Below are positions 7,599-17,050 of a DNA stretch of 33,897 nt, one piece after another. The position numbers and the translations under genes are program-made. The DNA comes from Bacteroidia bacterium (GTDB taxonomy: Bacteria > Bacteroidota > Bacteroidia > JAIBAJ01), in assembly GCA_019695265.1 (NCBI GenBank), contig JAIBAJ010000026.1, forward strand, positions 1 to 33,897, in the 5' to 3' direction. A model generated the notes under the pieces. It saw only the letters and a list, made by a program, of their open reading frames with translations. It ran no database searches and was not told where the DNA came from. Position 1 is the first letter of the stretch; each line of letters starts with the position of its first letter.

Positions 7599-8855
7599 CT
7601 ATTCAATCGCTATTCGTTTCTGAAAGCTTCCCAGGTGGGAAGAGCCTTTTATAAAGTAAATTCCGGGCTGTAAAACATCCCATTTGATTTCGACAACTGA
7701 ACCTGGATTTGGAAAAGATTTTCTTAAAAAAACCTCCCCAAGTGGGTTGATTAGTTCTAAATCAAAGGTGGTATTTTGCAATTCAGAATTTAGTGACAAA
7801 AATACATTGGAATGGGTTGGATTAGGAAAAAGTTGAATCTTTTTAGAAAGATTGGCATCTGGAACCGCAACGAAGCAACCATCGGAAGAAACCAATTGGG
7901 TTCGGCTGGTATTAAGGGTTGCCCACATTCGTTCCTTTTGTCCCAAGGTGAAGAAATACATACAATTATCGTAAGTATAATCCATAAAATTCATAAACAT
8001 ATCACCGTAGGGTGTGTTACTACACATGGAGGTAACATGGTTTGGAAAAAGAGGACAATTGTAATTAGGGCCCGGACTTAAGGGGGTATCGTCAACGAGG
8101 TCGTCATTTAAACAAGATGCATTGGACCCTTCGGGACCCCATGGATGATAAAGGTTAAGGTAATGGCCTATTTCATGGGTTGTAGTACGGCCAAGATTAT
8201 AATTACCACCTAAACTTCCATTTTTTCCAAAATGTTTATAATCAATTACAACCCCATCCACATCAGGATTGGCGCCGGGTTGGTAGGTATATCCCAAAAT
8301 ACCTGAGGCCAGGTCACAAATCCAAATATTGAGATACTTGTTACTAGGCCAAGGATCTGCTCCACCATTTGCCGCACTTTTCATTTGGTCATCGTTGGAA
8401 AATTCTGTTTTATTTGTAAATGTTCGTGTAATACCAACAGTCCAATTTCCCTGAGGATCGGTACTGGCTAAACAAAAACTAATTTCTGAATTTGCGGCAA
8501 ATGACTGAAATGGTGTGGGGATGAGGGTTCTATCTGCATTAGAAAATGAATAGTCTTCATTTAATACTGCTAATTGAGAATAAATTAATTCATCGGAAAT
8601 ATTTTCCTCATCTGTATTATAGACTACATGAATTACAACCGGAATCTGAATTTGAGATTGTAATGATTTACTTTGGTTAGATGTTAGAAATTGTTGCAGG
8701 ATTTCTTCGTTTTCGATCAGTGTTGAAGCATAATCCGGATTTAAATTGGTGTACCTTTCAATAGATTCGGTGGTATAGCATCGTGGAGTTTGTGAAAACA
8801 ATACCGAAAAGGAAAGCAAGAACAGGCCCACTAAACTAAGTACCTCCTTTTTCAT
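7599..8855 (-). CDS. Secreted M43 (pappalysin-like) zinc metalloprotease, T9SS type A
   Basis: This 418-aa extracellular metalloprotease has a Sec signal peptide (about residues 1-21, ending VLFSQ). The catalytic zinc motif HEIGHYLNLYH (H227, E228, H231, H237) follows an IPVVIHVVY strand near 71-79 and precedes the Met-turn NFMDYTYDNC (about 289-298). Cysteines around the active site probably form disulfides. The last 80 residues are a T9SS type A sorting domain: LFPNPTHSNVF, NPLGE, LQPGIYFIKG and a short basic end. The start is ATG 8855, 4 nt after the stop of the large T9SS type B gene, and the gene ends 3 nt before mqnE, so the three are very likely one transcript. Substrate unknown. Confidence 0.93.
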   Translation of the reverse strand: MKKEVLSLVGLFLLSFSVLFSQTPRCYTTESIERYTNLNPDYASTLIENEEILQQFLTSNQSKSLQSQIQIPVVIHVVYNTDEENISDELIYSQLAVLNEDYSFSNADRTLIPTPFQSFAANSEISFCLASTDPQGNWTVGITRTFTNKTEFSNDDQMKSAANGGADPWPSNKYLNIWICDLASGILGYTYQPGANPDVDGVVIDYKHFGKNGSLGGNYNLGRTTTHEIGHYLNLYHPWGPEGSNASCLNDDLVDDTPLSPGPNYNCPLFPNHVTSMCSNTPYGDMFMNFMDYTYDNCMYFFTLGQKERMWATLNTSRTQLVSSDGCFVAVPDANLSKKIQLFPNPTHSNVFLSLNSELQNTTFDLELINPLGEVFLRKSFPNPGSVVEIKWDVLQPGIYFIKGSSHLGSFQKRIAIE

Positions 8856-8859
8856 AAGG

Positions 8860-11800
8860 CTAACGAATTAGGGTAATGGTACCTTTCTTTTCCAGGTGTT
8901 CACCTAGAGCAGTTAAGTACTTAAACGAATAAACATAAACACCTTGTTTGGCCATTTGTCCATAAATTTTGCCGTCCCAACCTTCGTTTAAGTCCTTGGT
9001 TCGAAAAACCTTTTGCCCCCACCGGTCCCAGATGGTGAATTCGTATTCATCTCTTGAAACGAATAAAGTAACAGGTTTAAAGACCCTATTTTCGGGCATC
9101 CAGGCATCGGTGGCAAATGCATTTGGAACAAAGAAATTAGCCCCTTGTTCGGCGCAATCAATGTTGGACTTACTATTAGCCAAAATTCCCAAAAAATTTC
9201 CCGGACCTTCGTATCCGACTACAAAATAACAGAAGGTGCCATTACCAATAGTGAAAGTATCTACACTATCAACATAAGTATAAAAAGAGTCGGCCGTTGA
9301 AGGAATAATTGCAATAATATCATAGGAAAACGAGTTCAACCCACCTATTTGTCTAAAAACTGCATATCGATCTACTTGACCATCCCAATTATAGTAGGCG
9401 TTCCAATTCAGCACATTGGTGCGATTAGGGTATCCGGTTGCGGTAAGGTGGATGGTAGTTCCGATATTGGTAGTATCGGTTGGAGTGAGACAAGTATCAA
9501 AAGTAATAATACGATAGGTATAGCTACTTAAATTAGTACTAGCTGATTCGTCGGTATATTCAACCAAATCTACACCGGTAGGAGAGATATCATCCAACTT
9601 GGAGTAATTTGTAACAGGGGTTTTTCTTTCAATTTCAAAGTGATCAATTATAGCGGTATGATCGATTCGTGCATTAATATATGCTTCGGTATTAGATTCA
9701 ACGGTAGCTGTAGTGATGTAGCCAAAATCAGGAGCTTTGGGTAAAGTTGCATCAAAGCATAGGGAATTTGAACTCGAGGTAATACGATTATTAACATCAT
9801 TTTTTACTGCAGTTATGTAATAGCAATAAACATGATTTTTAACTATAAAAGAATCAATATAATTTGGAAGATCCGAAGTTGTAACCAAGGTGTCATAAGG
9901 TTCATAAGGCCCATTATTATCCTTGCGATTGATGATATAATAATCAACACCGGTAGTCCAACTAACATATGGATTCCAAGCCAAGGAAATTTTACGGTCG
10001 CAGATATTGATTGACCCTGACATAAGCATGGTACAATGACTGAAACTCAAGGCACTAACATTACCGCAACTATCGAAGGCTGCCACCCTATAGCATTCAG
10101 AAATAGTATCCGCATTGGAAGTAGTATCGTTGAACCAATAAGTAGAATTATAACCATTCAAAGTTTCAACGGCAGTCCAAATTCCATTTCTAAAATAATA
10201 GGTAATATAACCTATTGCATCTGCCGAAGCACTGGGTTTCCATCCCATAACTGCATTTCCAGAAAGTAAATCAACACTTACTGAGTCTACTTCTGGTGTT
10301 TCAGGAAGAAAATTATCAGCGAATTGTTGACCATCCACACTGGAAATATTGATACAGCCTAATGCATCGGCAATTTCTACCCGATAGTTCACTACCTCAT
10401 TGCAGACGGTGACAGGATCATTAAAAGAATTGGTATTTGAAGTTCCAATCATATTCCAGGTACCCAAAGGTTGTTCTCTGAAAATGGAATAGGTTGGGCC
10501 TGTGGTTGGGAGCAATGGGTCAGATGGAGGATTCCAACTAAGACCAGCAAAGCCGTTGGCGCCATTTGAAACTGTTAAAAGCATTGAGGCCAAAGTATCG
10601 AGCGGAGGTGCATCGAGGCAACCAAAAATAGAGGTAACAAAATAAAAATTTTGATCTACTGCCGCATTTGCAGTAGTATGGATATAGGAAAGCGTATTAA
10701 TATTATTTATAGTAGCTATTTGAGTATAGGGGCCATTCAGAGAATTGGAATGGTAAATGGCATATGAATTCCAAGATCCGGTTGTATTAACACCTTGTTC
10801 CCAATTCAACGTAGTAGAACCATCTGAATTAACAGAAACACATCGAAGTTCAGGAGAATGTTCACTGGAATTAGGAGCCAGGATGGTAACACTAATATTA
10901 TAGGTAGTGAAAGCAGGAATTGGGCAAAAATTATCTTGAAAAACAATACTAAAGGTATAAGTATTATCAGCCGTATTGCAACCCAATTGACCGGTCAAAT
11001 GGTTGCAATCGGTTTGCCAGTTAAATGTGGTACCGGTACTTCCAATGGTAGTTGCGGGTGGCGCTGGTGTTAGGGTTGCACAAGGCGGATTCGAACATCC
11101 TCCAGCCGAATTGGTATAGCCGGCACCAAATTGGCTTCCAACAGCAGAAAAGGATACACTTTGAGGATTACCATTGCTTAGGACTCCATTATCACTTGCT
11201 ACTAAAGGTATATTCACCAAATCTCCTGCATTGACACTGACAGCATAATTGGTTGTTGTTCCACCGGAAGGATCTGTTGTTATTAACGGGTTAAGGTTAT
11301 TGGCACACCCACCTGTAACGAAAACATTTAATTCTCGGTAAACTTCAGAAATCAACACTCCGCATCGATAGGATTTTGTAATAGTTGCCAATAAGTAAAC
11401 CCCTTGAGTATACGATTTAAAAGTGATATCACCTGTTTGAGGATTTATTGTTGCCGGAATATTTAAAGGGTCGAAAGATTGATCCGGGGTTGGATTTTGA
11501 TAGGAATATCCAGGATTGTAAGCAACCAATTGAGGATCAACCGGAGGATTGTAAACAGTCAACTCACTAACTTGCATGGGAGGAGCAAATTCATAGGTTA
11601 AAACATCACCATCTGAATCATAAGCAATACCATTGAAATTGACAGTTGAACCAGCACAAACAATTCTTGGAGGAGGAGCCAGAAATGCCGGAGAAGAATC
11701 GTAGCAGGGATTAGTGGTCGTATTATTCAAATTAAACATGGTCGTATGTAAAACCATGGTATTGTTCATGATAGCTTGAATATTAGTAATATTGCCACTT

Positions 11801-12234
11801 CTAAAATTCTGAAGGGTAGCAAAGGTCCAACCATCAGGAGGAATAGTTCCTTCCAAAGTGACAGGAACCGATTGAAAAACATATTCCTTCATAGCACCAT
11901 TCAAAGGTGAGGCCGAACTACAAGATATAACAGGCCCGGAAGCATCGCAGTTTGGGGAAATGTCTTGCTCCGAAATCAGGTTCAAAGCTATTGAAACCCA
12001 ATCAACCCCATTTAAAGTTGGAGGATCGGAACTTAGAACAGTAATTGGAATAACTTGAATTGGAGAACTTGAAGTACAGTCATAATAAATCTTAACCGTA
12101 AATATAAATTGCCCACCACCAACACATTGGTAAGTTAATTCGCCGCCGAGAATATGATTTGCATAGGTTTTGTAGGTACCTACCAAAAGGAACAGCGCGA
12201 GAACAAGGGTTTTGATATATTTTTGAAATGGCAA
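8860..12234 (-). CDS. Large secreted protein with FN3-like repeats and gliding-motility-type (T9SS type B) C-terminus
   Basis: The 1124-aa product is a cell-surface or secreted adhesin-like protein. A signal peptide (about 1-25, ending YKTYA) leads to NHILGGELTYQC, a common start of such Bacteroidota proteins. Residues 26-450 form a Cys-rich beta domain with PKD-like features. About six fibronectin-III-like modules follow from roughly 455 to 1025 (TTLNWEQG, GLSWNPP, VMGWKPS, LAWNPY, VLNWNAY mark their B strands). The gliding-motility-associated CHU_C/T9SS type B sorting domain is at about 1034-1124 (FVPNAFATD, FTIWDRWGQKVF, WDGK, GVYVYSFKY). No ATG precedes the signal peptide, so TTG 12234 is the likely start. 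It heads an operon with the M43 protease and mqnE. Confidence 0.92.
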   Translation of the reverse strand: MPFQKYIKTLVLALFLLVGTYKTYANHILGGELTYQCVGGGQFIFTVKIYYDCTSSSPIQVIPITVLSSDPPTLNGVDWVSIALNLISEQDISPNCDASGPVISCSSASPLNGAMKEYVFQSVPVTLEGTIPPDGWTFATLQNFRSGNITNIQAIMNNTMVLHTTMFNLNNTTTNPCYDSSPAFLAPPPRIVCAGSTVNFNGIAYDSDGDVLTYEFAPPMQVSELTVYNPPVDPQLVAYNPGYSYQNPTPDQSFDPLNIPATINPQTGDITFKSYTQGVYLLATITKSYRCGVLISEVYRELNVFVTGGCANNLNPLITTDPSGGTTTNYAVSVNAGDLVNIPLVASDNGVLSNGNPQSVSFSAVGSQFGAGYTNSAGGCSNPPCATLTPAPPATTIGSTGTTFNWQTDCNHLTGQLGCNTADNTYTFSIVFQDNFCPIPAFTTYNISVTILAPNSSEHSPELRCVSVNSDGSTTLNWEQGVNTTGSWNSYAIYHSNSLNGPYTQIATINNINTLSYIHTTANAAVDQNFYFVTSIFGCLDAPPLDTLASMLLTVSNGANGFAGLSWNPPSDPLLPTTGPTYSIFREQPLGTWNMIGTSNTNSFNDPVTVCNEVVNYRVEIADALGCINISSVDGQQFADNFLPETPEVDSVSVDLLSGNAVMGWKPSASADAIGYITYYFRNGIWTAVETLNGYNSTYWFNDTTSNADTISECYRVAAFDSCGNVSALSFSHCTMLMSGSINICDRKISLAWNPYVSWTTGVDYYIINRKDNNGPYEPYDTLVTTSDLPNYIDSFIVKNHVYCYYITAVKNDVNNRITSSSNSLCFDATLPKAPDFGYITTATVESNTEAYINARIDHTAIIDHFEIERKTPVTNYSKLDDISPTGVDLVEYTDESASTNLSSYTYRIITFDTCLTPTDTTNIGTTIHLTATGYPNRTNVLNWNAYYNWDGQVDRYAVFRQIGGLNSFSYDIIAIIPSTADSFYTYVDSVDTFTIGNGTFCYFVVGYEGPGNFLGILANSKSNIDCAEQGANFFVPNAFATDAWMPENRVFKPVTLFVSRDEYEFTIWDRWGQKVFRTKDLNEGWDGKIYGQMAKQGVYVYSFKYLTALGEHLEKKGTITLIR

Positions 12235-12262
12235 AACCTACTTCAATTGATTTGTAAACTTA

Positions 12263-12270
12263 CAAAGTTA
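12263..12270 (-). promoter_or_regulatory. Possible -7 box (TAACTTTG) for the FN3/T9SS type B operon
   Basis: On the - strand TAACTTTG matches TAnnTTTG exactly, and its start of transcription would lie about 23 bp before TTG 12234. The -33 element at the right spacing is poor, so this is a partial match. A promoter here would separate this operon from the TPR/barrel/urea-channel operon upstream. Confidence 0.4.
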
Positions 12271-12334
12271 CAACGAAAATTCATCCATATTGTTTTGAAA
12301 TTATTCAGTAACAAGGATATAGTTTTTTTGACCA

Positions 12335-12943
12335 CTACTTTACCATTCCCAAACCTTCCAAAGCAAGTTTATCACCCGGGCTGATTAACAATGCACGACT
12401 GAAAAGAGACTTGGCATCGGAATTTTTGTTCAACATCAGACTAACCCAAGCACTCATCATAACTGCGTCATAATCAAATGGATAAAGATTCAAGAACTTA
12501 TCCAAATACGTTTTTGATTTTTCAAATTGCCCTCTGTTGTAATAAATCAAACCAAGTCGGTAATTGGCAGTTGTTTGATTTGGGTCAGCCTTTAGAATTA
12601 GTTCATATTGTTTTACAACCTCGTCCCATTTTCCTAATACACTTAACGGATAAACAATTCCAAACTTAGGTTCTATTGCATTAGGCATTAAGTCGATGGC
12701 CTTTTGATAATAAGAAAGAGAGGAAGTTTGATTACTATCCAAATAACTCAACCACCCTAATCGAAGATTAAGTTCATAACTTTTTTCATTATAAACAGAT
12801 TTTAATGAAGTTATGGCCGACTTATAATTGTATTTACTTTCAAGCGTATAGCTTTGTTGGAAAGCATCTTGAATCTTCTTGTTGTCTTGGCCCATTGCAA
12901 GGCTAGAAATTGCCATTGCAGAAAGTAAAATGATTCGTTTCAT
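12335..12943 (-). CDS. Small periplasmic TPR protein
   Basis: This 202-aa protein has a clear signal peptide (MKRIILLSAMAISSLAMGQ, cleavage near residue 18-19) and is otherwise filled by about five TPR units, for example YYQKAIDLMPNAIEPKFG, YELILKADPNQTTANYRLGLIYY and LLISPGDKLALEGLG. The mature protein should be a soluble periplasmic scaffold. It starts 19 nt after the stop of the TPR/outer-membrane-barrel gene and is the third gene of the urea-channel/M23 operon, so it probably works with those envelope proteins. It has no lipobox or membrane anchor. Function beyond protein-protein contact is unknown. Confidence 0.85.
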   Translation of the reverse strand: MKRIILLSAMAISSLAMGQDNKKIQDAFQQSYTLESKYNYKSAITSLKSVYNEKSYELNLRLGWLSYLDSNQTSSLSYYQKAIDLMPNAIEPKFGIVYPLSVLGKWDEVVKQYELILKADPNQTTANYRLGLIYYNRGQFEKSKTYLDKFLNLYPFDYDAVMMSAWVSLMLNKNSDAKSLFSRALLISPGDKLALEGLGMVK

Positions 12944-12962
12944 CGGTTAAATTATTAAATAG

Positions 12963-14363
12963 TTAGAAGTAAATTTTTAATCCAGTATTAATTAGAAAAT
13001 GGGTGTAAGTGTATGGAAATCCCTTTTCAATAGGGACTTCAGTACTATTGGTTCTAATTTCTTTAAATGTAAGCCCCTCCCTACCAAGCAATCCAAATCG
13101 AAGTGGAATTTCAAATTTATTTTTAAGAATAAAGCTAAAATGGATACCTGCCTTCCAATTTATTTGGTCCGGATTATTATTTAGGATCCAACCAGATGCG
13201 TCAGATGTACCATACATTCTACCAAAAAGACAATTGCCTTCAAGCCATAGCCATTTAGAAAACCTTGCGCCAAGCTTAAAACCACCAAAAAAATTTGTAC
13301 CACTTTGGCTAATAGTACTTGCTTGACCAGAAATATAAAATCGGTTATTACTAATTGGAAATAACGTTAATATAGTATTGGATTGATGATACAAACTATC
13401 AGAGACACGATTAAAAGAATAGGAACTTTCCCAGGAAAAATTGCTCCATCTCTTCCTTACCAATCCAACCAAAGACAAATCCATTCCACTAATATTCAAC
13501 TCCTTAATTCGAAAAGATAAAGTACTTCCCAATATTTTATCAATTTGAACGGTGTTTCCTGAATAAAAAATAATATTTCCGGAAGCAAATACAGACCACC
13601 CTTTACCGAATTGATAATTTAATCCAGCATAGATACTTTGCTGGTTGGTTTTTAACTTCCAGGATTGATTGGATACTTGATTATTTCCAGAGCCGGGAGT
13701 GCCTAAATGTCTTGAAAAAATAATGGTATTTCCAACATTCATAAACTGATAGCCCAAAGTAAAATTCATTCTACTTCCAATCCACATATTTGCAGAACCA
13801 CTGGCAAAAAACAAATTTCCTTGCTGCTTTTGCTTCAAATATACCTGTGTTGGATCGGTAAGACTTGCTTCTGGGGCTTTTCCAAATAACCCGCCACCTT
13901 CTAGTCCAATCCAGTTTAATCGAGAACCCTTAAAACCAGAATAGAATTTTTGCCAGGGTGTCAAATGAGAACTTAATACTCTGGCTTCACTTTCACGGCC
14001 TGCATTCATAAGCGACACATATCGATACCAATAAGTCAAGGTATCTACAGGAAAAAACGCATTGGCCTTTTTATATTCTCTTTCGGAAGAATTATATTTT
14101 TCTTGGTTATCATAAGCAATTCCTTTTCTAAGCCTTAGATAATAAAAATCAATTCCTTTCTTTTCAGCCTCCTTAGCCAATTGAATAATTTTTTGCCAAT
14201 CTTTTTCCATAAATGCCTCATAGCTTTTCATATCGTATTCAGCATCATAATAGCCTTGGGACCAAGATTGATATGGGGATAAAACCAATAAAATTAAAAA
14301 CAGGGATACCAGGGCACAAGTTTTGGCCATTAATAAAGGTATTATTAATTCTGGTTTCCTCAT
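12963..14363 (-). CDS. TPR-containing outer-membrane beta-barrel protein
   Basis: The 466-aa product combines a signal peptide (ending SYQSWSQ-like at about residue 36; ATG at residue 12 is an alternative start), a short TPR/helical segment at about 40-125 (ALAKEAEKKG-like and SSEREYKKANAFFP), and a barrel of about 14 amphipathic strands from about 150 to the C-terminus. The last residues, NTGLKIYF, end in Phe, as expected for Bam-inserted outer-membrane proteins. Its ATG shares one base with the TAA of the urea-transporter/M23 gene (TAATG), which implies translational coupling and a joint role. The layout recalls YaiO-like TPR-barrels, but I cannot confirm that family. It may form the outer-membrane partner of the channel/peptidase. 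Confidence 0.82.
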   Translation of the reverse strand: MRKPELIIPLLMAKTCALVSLFLILLVLSPYQSWSQGYYDAEYDMKSYEAFMEKDWQKIIQLAKEAEKKGIDFYYLRLRKGIAYDNQEKYNSSEREYKKANAFFPVDTLTYWYRYVSLMNAGRESEARVLSSHLTPWQKFYSGFKGSRLNWIGLEGGGLFGKAPEASLTDPTQVYLKQKQQGNLFFASGSANMWIGSRMNFTLGYQFMNVGNTIIFSRHLGTPGSGNNQVSNQSWKLKTNQQSIYAGLNYQFGKGWSVFASGNIIFYSGNTVQIDKILGSTLSFRIKELNISGMDLSLVGLVRKRWSNFSWESSYSFNRVSDSLYHQSNTILTLFPISNNRFYISGQASTISQSGTNFFGGFKLGARFSKWLWLEGNCLFGRMYGTSDASGWILNNNPDQINWKAGIHFSFILKNKFEIPLRFGLLGREGLTFKEIRTNSTEVPIEKGFPYTYTHFLINTGLKIYF

Positions 14364-16495
14364 TATTCAATTCGTTTCCATTGCTTTAACTTTCCTTGCT
14401 TCATTGCACCCATAACGCTTAATCCACCATCTTCAATTTCAATTTCTAAATGACGTTTACTCAAACAATAACCCAACAAACTAATTTCCATCTCTGATTG
14501 CAAAACTATTCTTTTTGACTCGAGATGATGAATAATAGTAGGGTATTTCATCAAATACTTTGCTTTTGCAATTGTTAAAAAGGGTGCAGTAAAATCTTGG
14601 ATTATTCTAGCAACCGGATTTGAAACATATTGGAGTGAATACCTGTCTTCAAGGTTTAAACCAGGGTAACTTCCAAGTAGTACTTTATAGGCTGCAAGGT
14701 AAAAAACATATAAAAGAGAATCTTTACTTCCTTTAAAATCTGTAAAATAAAACATGGTTCCATCATTTACAAAATAGGCATACCCCTTTGTGGTGTGACA
14801 AAAAATATAGCTTCTATTCCATGCATCAGTAAATACTTCCCACTCGGTGATTTTACCCGAGGAATTTTGAAATTTCAATTTCATTCCGGGTAAAAAAGTA
14901 AAGGCTGCAACCAAACCACTATTGAGCTCAACATTGGAAACCAATTCCCCTTCCTGTGGAACAGTAAATTCATTTAAGTAGTAGCGCCCTCCCCTCTTAC
15001 TCATAAAATAGGCCAGGGGATAAACCAGTGTTTTGCTTCCTATTTTACCTGAATTTTGAAATTGAAAATGGAGATGAGGCTCCGGAGAACGGCCAGAACT
15101 ACCGCAATTTCCTACAATCTCTCCTTCCTTTACATATTGTCCAACCACCTGTTTAATACTATCTTGTTTTAGGTGACTTAACTGACTATACAACCCATTT
15201 CCATGATTTATTACAACTGAGTTCCCCCAATTTTGTCTAATATCCATACCCGCTATCTTGTTTTCCTCCACATGGTTTACCACTTCTTCAATCCAACCGG
15301 CAGCAGGTGCTAATAAAGGTTTATTAAAACAATAAAAGTCATTCAAATCTGATCCCGATTTTTGGTAAGATTTCATTTCTGCATCCAAGACAACAAAGTC
15401 CAAAGCCGAACTCCAATCTCCTTTATGAGTAAAACTGCCATGGTAACCTTGACTAACCATCCATTCTCCAAGGAAAGGTAATTTAAAATGAACTTTATCC
15501 AGATTTTTTAGGCGACGGGTAAAAAAAGAGGTACGGTAAACTGCTGCTTCAGGAGAATAGTGTTGGATTTCAATTGGAATTATCCAATTTGTCCTACCCC
15601 AATTTCTTAATATAGTAAGAAACAAATGACTAGAAGCAGTAAATGCAAGGGTATAAACCGGCAGAATAAATAAGGATCCTATGCCACCTAAAAAAACATG
15701 TACCAATAAGGTAAACGGGATTAATACTATAGCACCAATTAAGGTTCCTATGGAAGGCACAGCATAAAAACAACCTACAGATAGAGAAAGGAAAATAAAA
15801 TTGCTTCCGCACTGATAATTAAGCCAAGCTTCCGGTCCAAGTGCAGATTGAAACATAATGTAAGCTGCCATTAAAACAACAGAGGTAAATACAAAGGCAA
15901 TTCTTGACCAAAATAACATACCCAAGACAATAATTAAACCTGCCAAAGGGCTTTTGTTAAAAAACACTCCACTGAACGTATTTAGAATAAGTTTCACTGT
16001 ATCGGGCAATGCCGAATGAAGTTGTTCATCGAACGACTCATAATGAATTAATTGATTATTAAAAACAAACAAACTATGATTTACAGGTTCAAGCAAATGC
16101 GATTGCCTGATAAATACGGTCATAATCCAAACAGTTAATACAAATGGAATACTTAAAGAAGGCAGATTCCATTTCTCCAAAATTGAATTACATAACATGG
16201 TAGAAAACAAACTAGCAGCAGAACCTAGCAACAAAATCAAAAGAAAAAAAACACCATTATTCCAATCAAAGGCCAGAGCCATTCCGGTTAAAAGAGCATT
16301 ATATCCATACAATCCTTCGGAGAAAGATTGTAGCCGAAACCTAAACAAAAAGGCAATAAAATTTGCACTTAGTACGGAAACCAAACCAGCCAATCCAAGC
16401 CGAAAGTTAAAGAATGAGGCAAACAATAATGCCAATCCGAAGTATTTATTCAGGGAAAAGAACAACTGAGAATAACTGTTTAATACAGCATCCAT
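14363..16495 (-). CDS. Urea-transporter-like channel fused to an M23 (LytM) peptidase
   Basis: From ATG 16495 the protein has 710 aa. Residues about 8-300 form a multi-pass membrane domain with the internal two-fold repeat of urea transporters: GLYGYNALLTGMA at 61-73, a first signature LPSLSIPF (111-118) and a second LPVYTLAF (278-285). Residues about 345-500 are an M23/LytM metallopeptidase with His357 and Asp366 (THKGDWSSALDF), His441 (SQLSHL) and PHLHF (His474, His476), so the zinc and catalytic residues are present. About 200 further residues of unknown fold follow. A TTG at 16531 could add 12 residues. The gene is coupled to the TPR-barrel gene downstream. No urease is nearby. If the peptidase acts on peptidoglycan its domain must face the periplasm. 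Confidence 0.88.
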   Translation of the reverse strand: MDAVLNSYSQLFFSLNKYFGLALLFASFFNFRLGLAGLVSVLSANFIAFLFRFRLQSFSEGLYGYNALLTGMALAFDWNNGVFFLLILLLGSAASLFSTMLCNSILEKWNLPSLSIPFVLTVWIMTVFIRQSHLLEPVNHSLFVFNNQLIHYESFDEQLHSALPDTVKLILNTFSGVFFNKSPLAGLIIVLGMLFWSRIAFVFTSVVLMAAYIMFQSALGPEAWLNYQCGSNFIFLSLSVGCFYAVPSIGTLIGAIVLIPFTLLVHVFLGGIGSLFILPVYTLAFTASSHLFLTILRNWGRTNWIIPIEIQHYSPEAAVYRTSFFTRRLKNLDKVHFKLPFLGEWMVSQGYHGSFTHKGDWSSALDFVVLDAEMKSYQKSGSDLNDFYCFNKPLLAPAAGWIEEVVNHVEENKIAGMDIRQNWGNSVVINHGNGLYSQLSHLKQDSIKQVVGQYVKEGEIVGNCGSSGRSPEPHLHFQFQNSGKIGSKTLVYPLAYFMSKRGGRYYLNEFTVPQEGELVSNVELNSGLVAAFTFLPGMKLKFQNSSGKITEWEVFTDAWNRSYIFCHTTKGYAYFVNDGTMFYFTDFKGSKDSLLYVFYLAAYKVLLGSYPGLNLEDRYSLQYVSNPVARIIQDFTAPFLTIAKAKYLMKYPTIIHHLESKRIVLQSEMEISLLGYCLSKRHLEIEIEDGGLSVMGAMKQGKLKQWKRIE

Positions 16496-16538
16496 CCATT
16501 GTTTAATTGTTGGTGAATTTCCTAGTTCCAAATCAAGG

Positions 16539-16546
16539 CAAAATTA
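16539..16546 (-). promoter_or_regulatory. Possible -7 box (TAATTTTG) for the urea-channel/M23 operon
   Basis: TAATTTTG on the - strand matches TAnnTTTG. A TTTG lies 22 bp upstream of it, a little further than usual. Transcription would begin near 16534, which leaves a normal leader for ATG 16495 but almost none for TTG 16531, and so favours the ATG. Confidence 0.4.
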
Positions 16547-16687
16547 ATTGGGAATCAATAAGATGTAACAAAACATGCTCATTTCCATTTACTCCCTTAC
16601 CAATTGCTTGGATACTCAAACAAAAAAAAGGTTTAACAGGGATTAAATGATTTCCTACTTTTGATCCATATAAAAATTAGTATTGAT

Positions 16688-17050
16688 ATGGCTGAACACA
16701 ATGATTTCGGCAAAATGGGCGAATCTATGGCCGTCGCCTACCTTCGAAGCCAAGGACTTGAAATATTAGAAGTAAATTGGCAACATAAAAAATTTGAATT
16801 AGATATTGTGGCAAAAGAAGGTGACTTTTTGGTTATTATTGAGGTAAAAACCAGGAAAACAAACTTTTTTGGTGAACCTGAAGAATTTGTCAAACGTTCT
16901 AAGCAAAGGCAATTGATAGAAGGAGCCAATGCATACCTAGAAAGTAAAAAAAGATCGGAAGAGATTCGATTCGATATCGTTTCGGTACTGTATAATGCCA
17001 ATCAATCGAAAATCAATCACATTCGAAACGCATATACCACAATTGGATAA
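16688..17050 (+). CDS. YraN/UPF0102-family nuclease-like protein
   Basis: This 120-aa protein belongs to the widespread YraN family, whose fold is that of restriction-endonuclease-like (PD-(D/E)xK) enzymes; its cellular role is unsettled. It shows GKMGESMAVAYLRSQGLEIL with the family N-terminal Glu, ELDIVAKEGDFLVIIEVKTRK with the catalytic-type Asp, Glu and Lys, and the C-terminal RFDIVSVL strand. ATG 16688 gives the expected N-terminus (MAEHNDFGKMGE); an in-frame TTG nine codons upstream gives an extension not seen in the family. It is divergent from the urea-channel operon and convergent with the peroxiredoxin gene, sharing a two-way terminator. Confidence 0.92.
   Translation: MAEHNDFGKMGESMAVAYLRSQGLEILEVNWQHKKFELDIVAKEGDFLVIIEVKTRKTNFFGEPEEFVKRSKQRQLIEGANAYLESKKRSEEIRFDIVSVLYNANQSKINHIRNAYTTIG

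Noticed and set aside
14363-16495. Urease or nitrogen-assimilation role for the operon
   Set aside because: No urease, accessory or nickel genes are in the window, and the channel signatures are altered.
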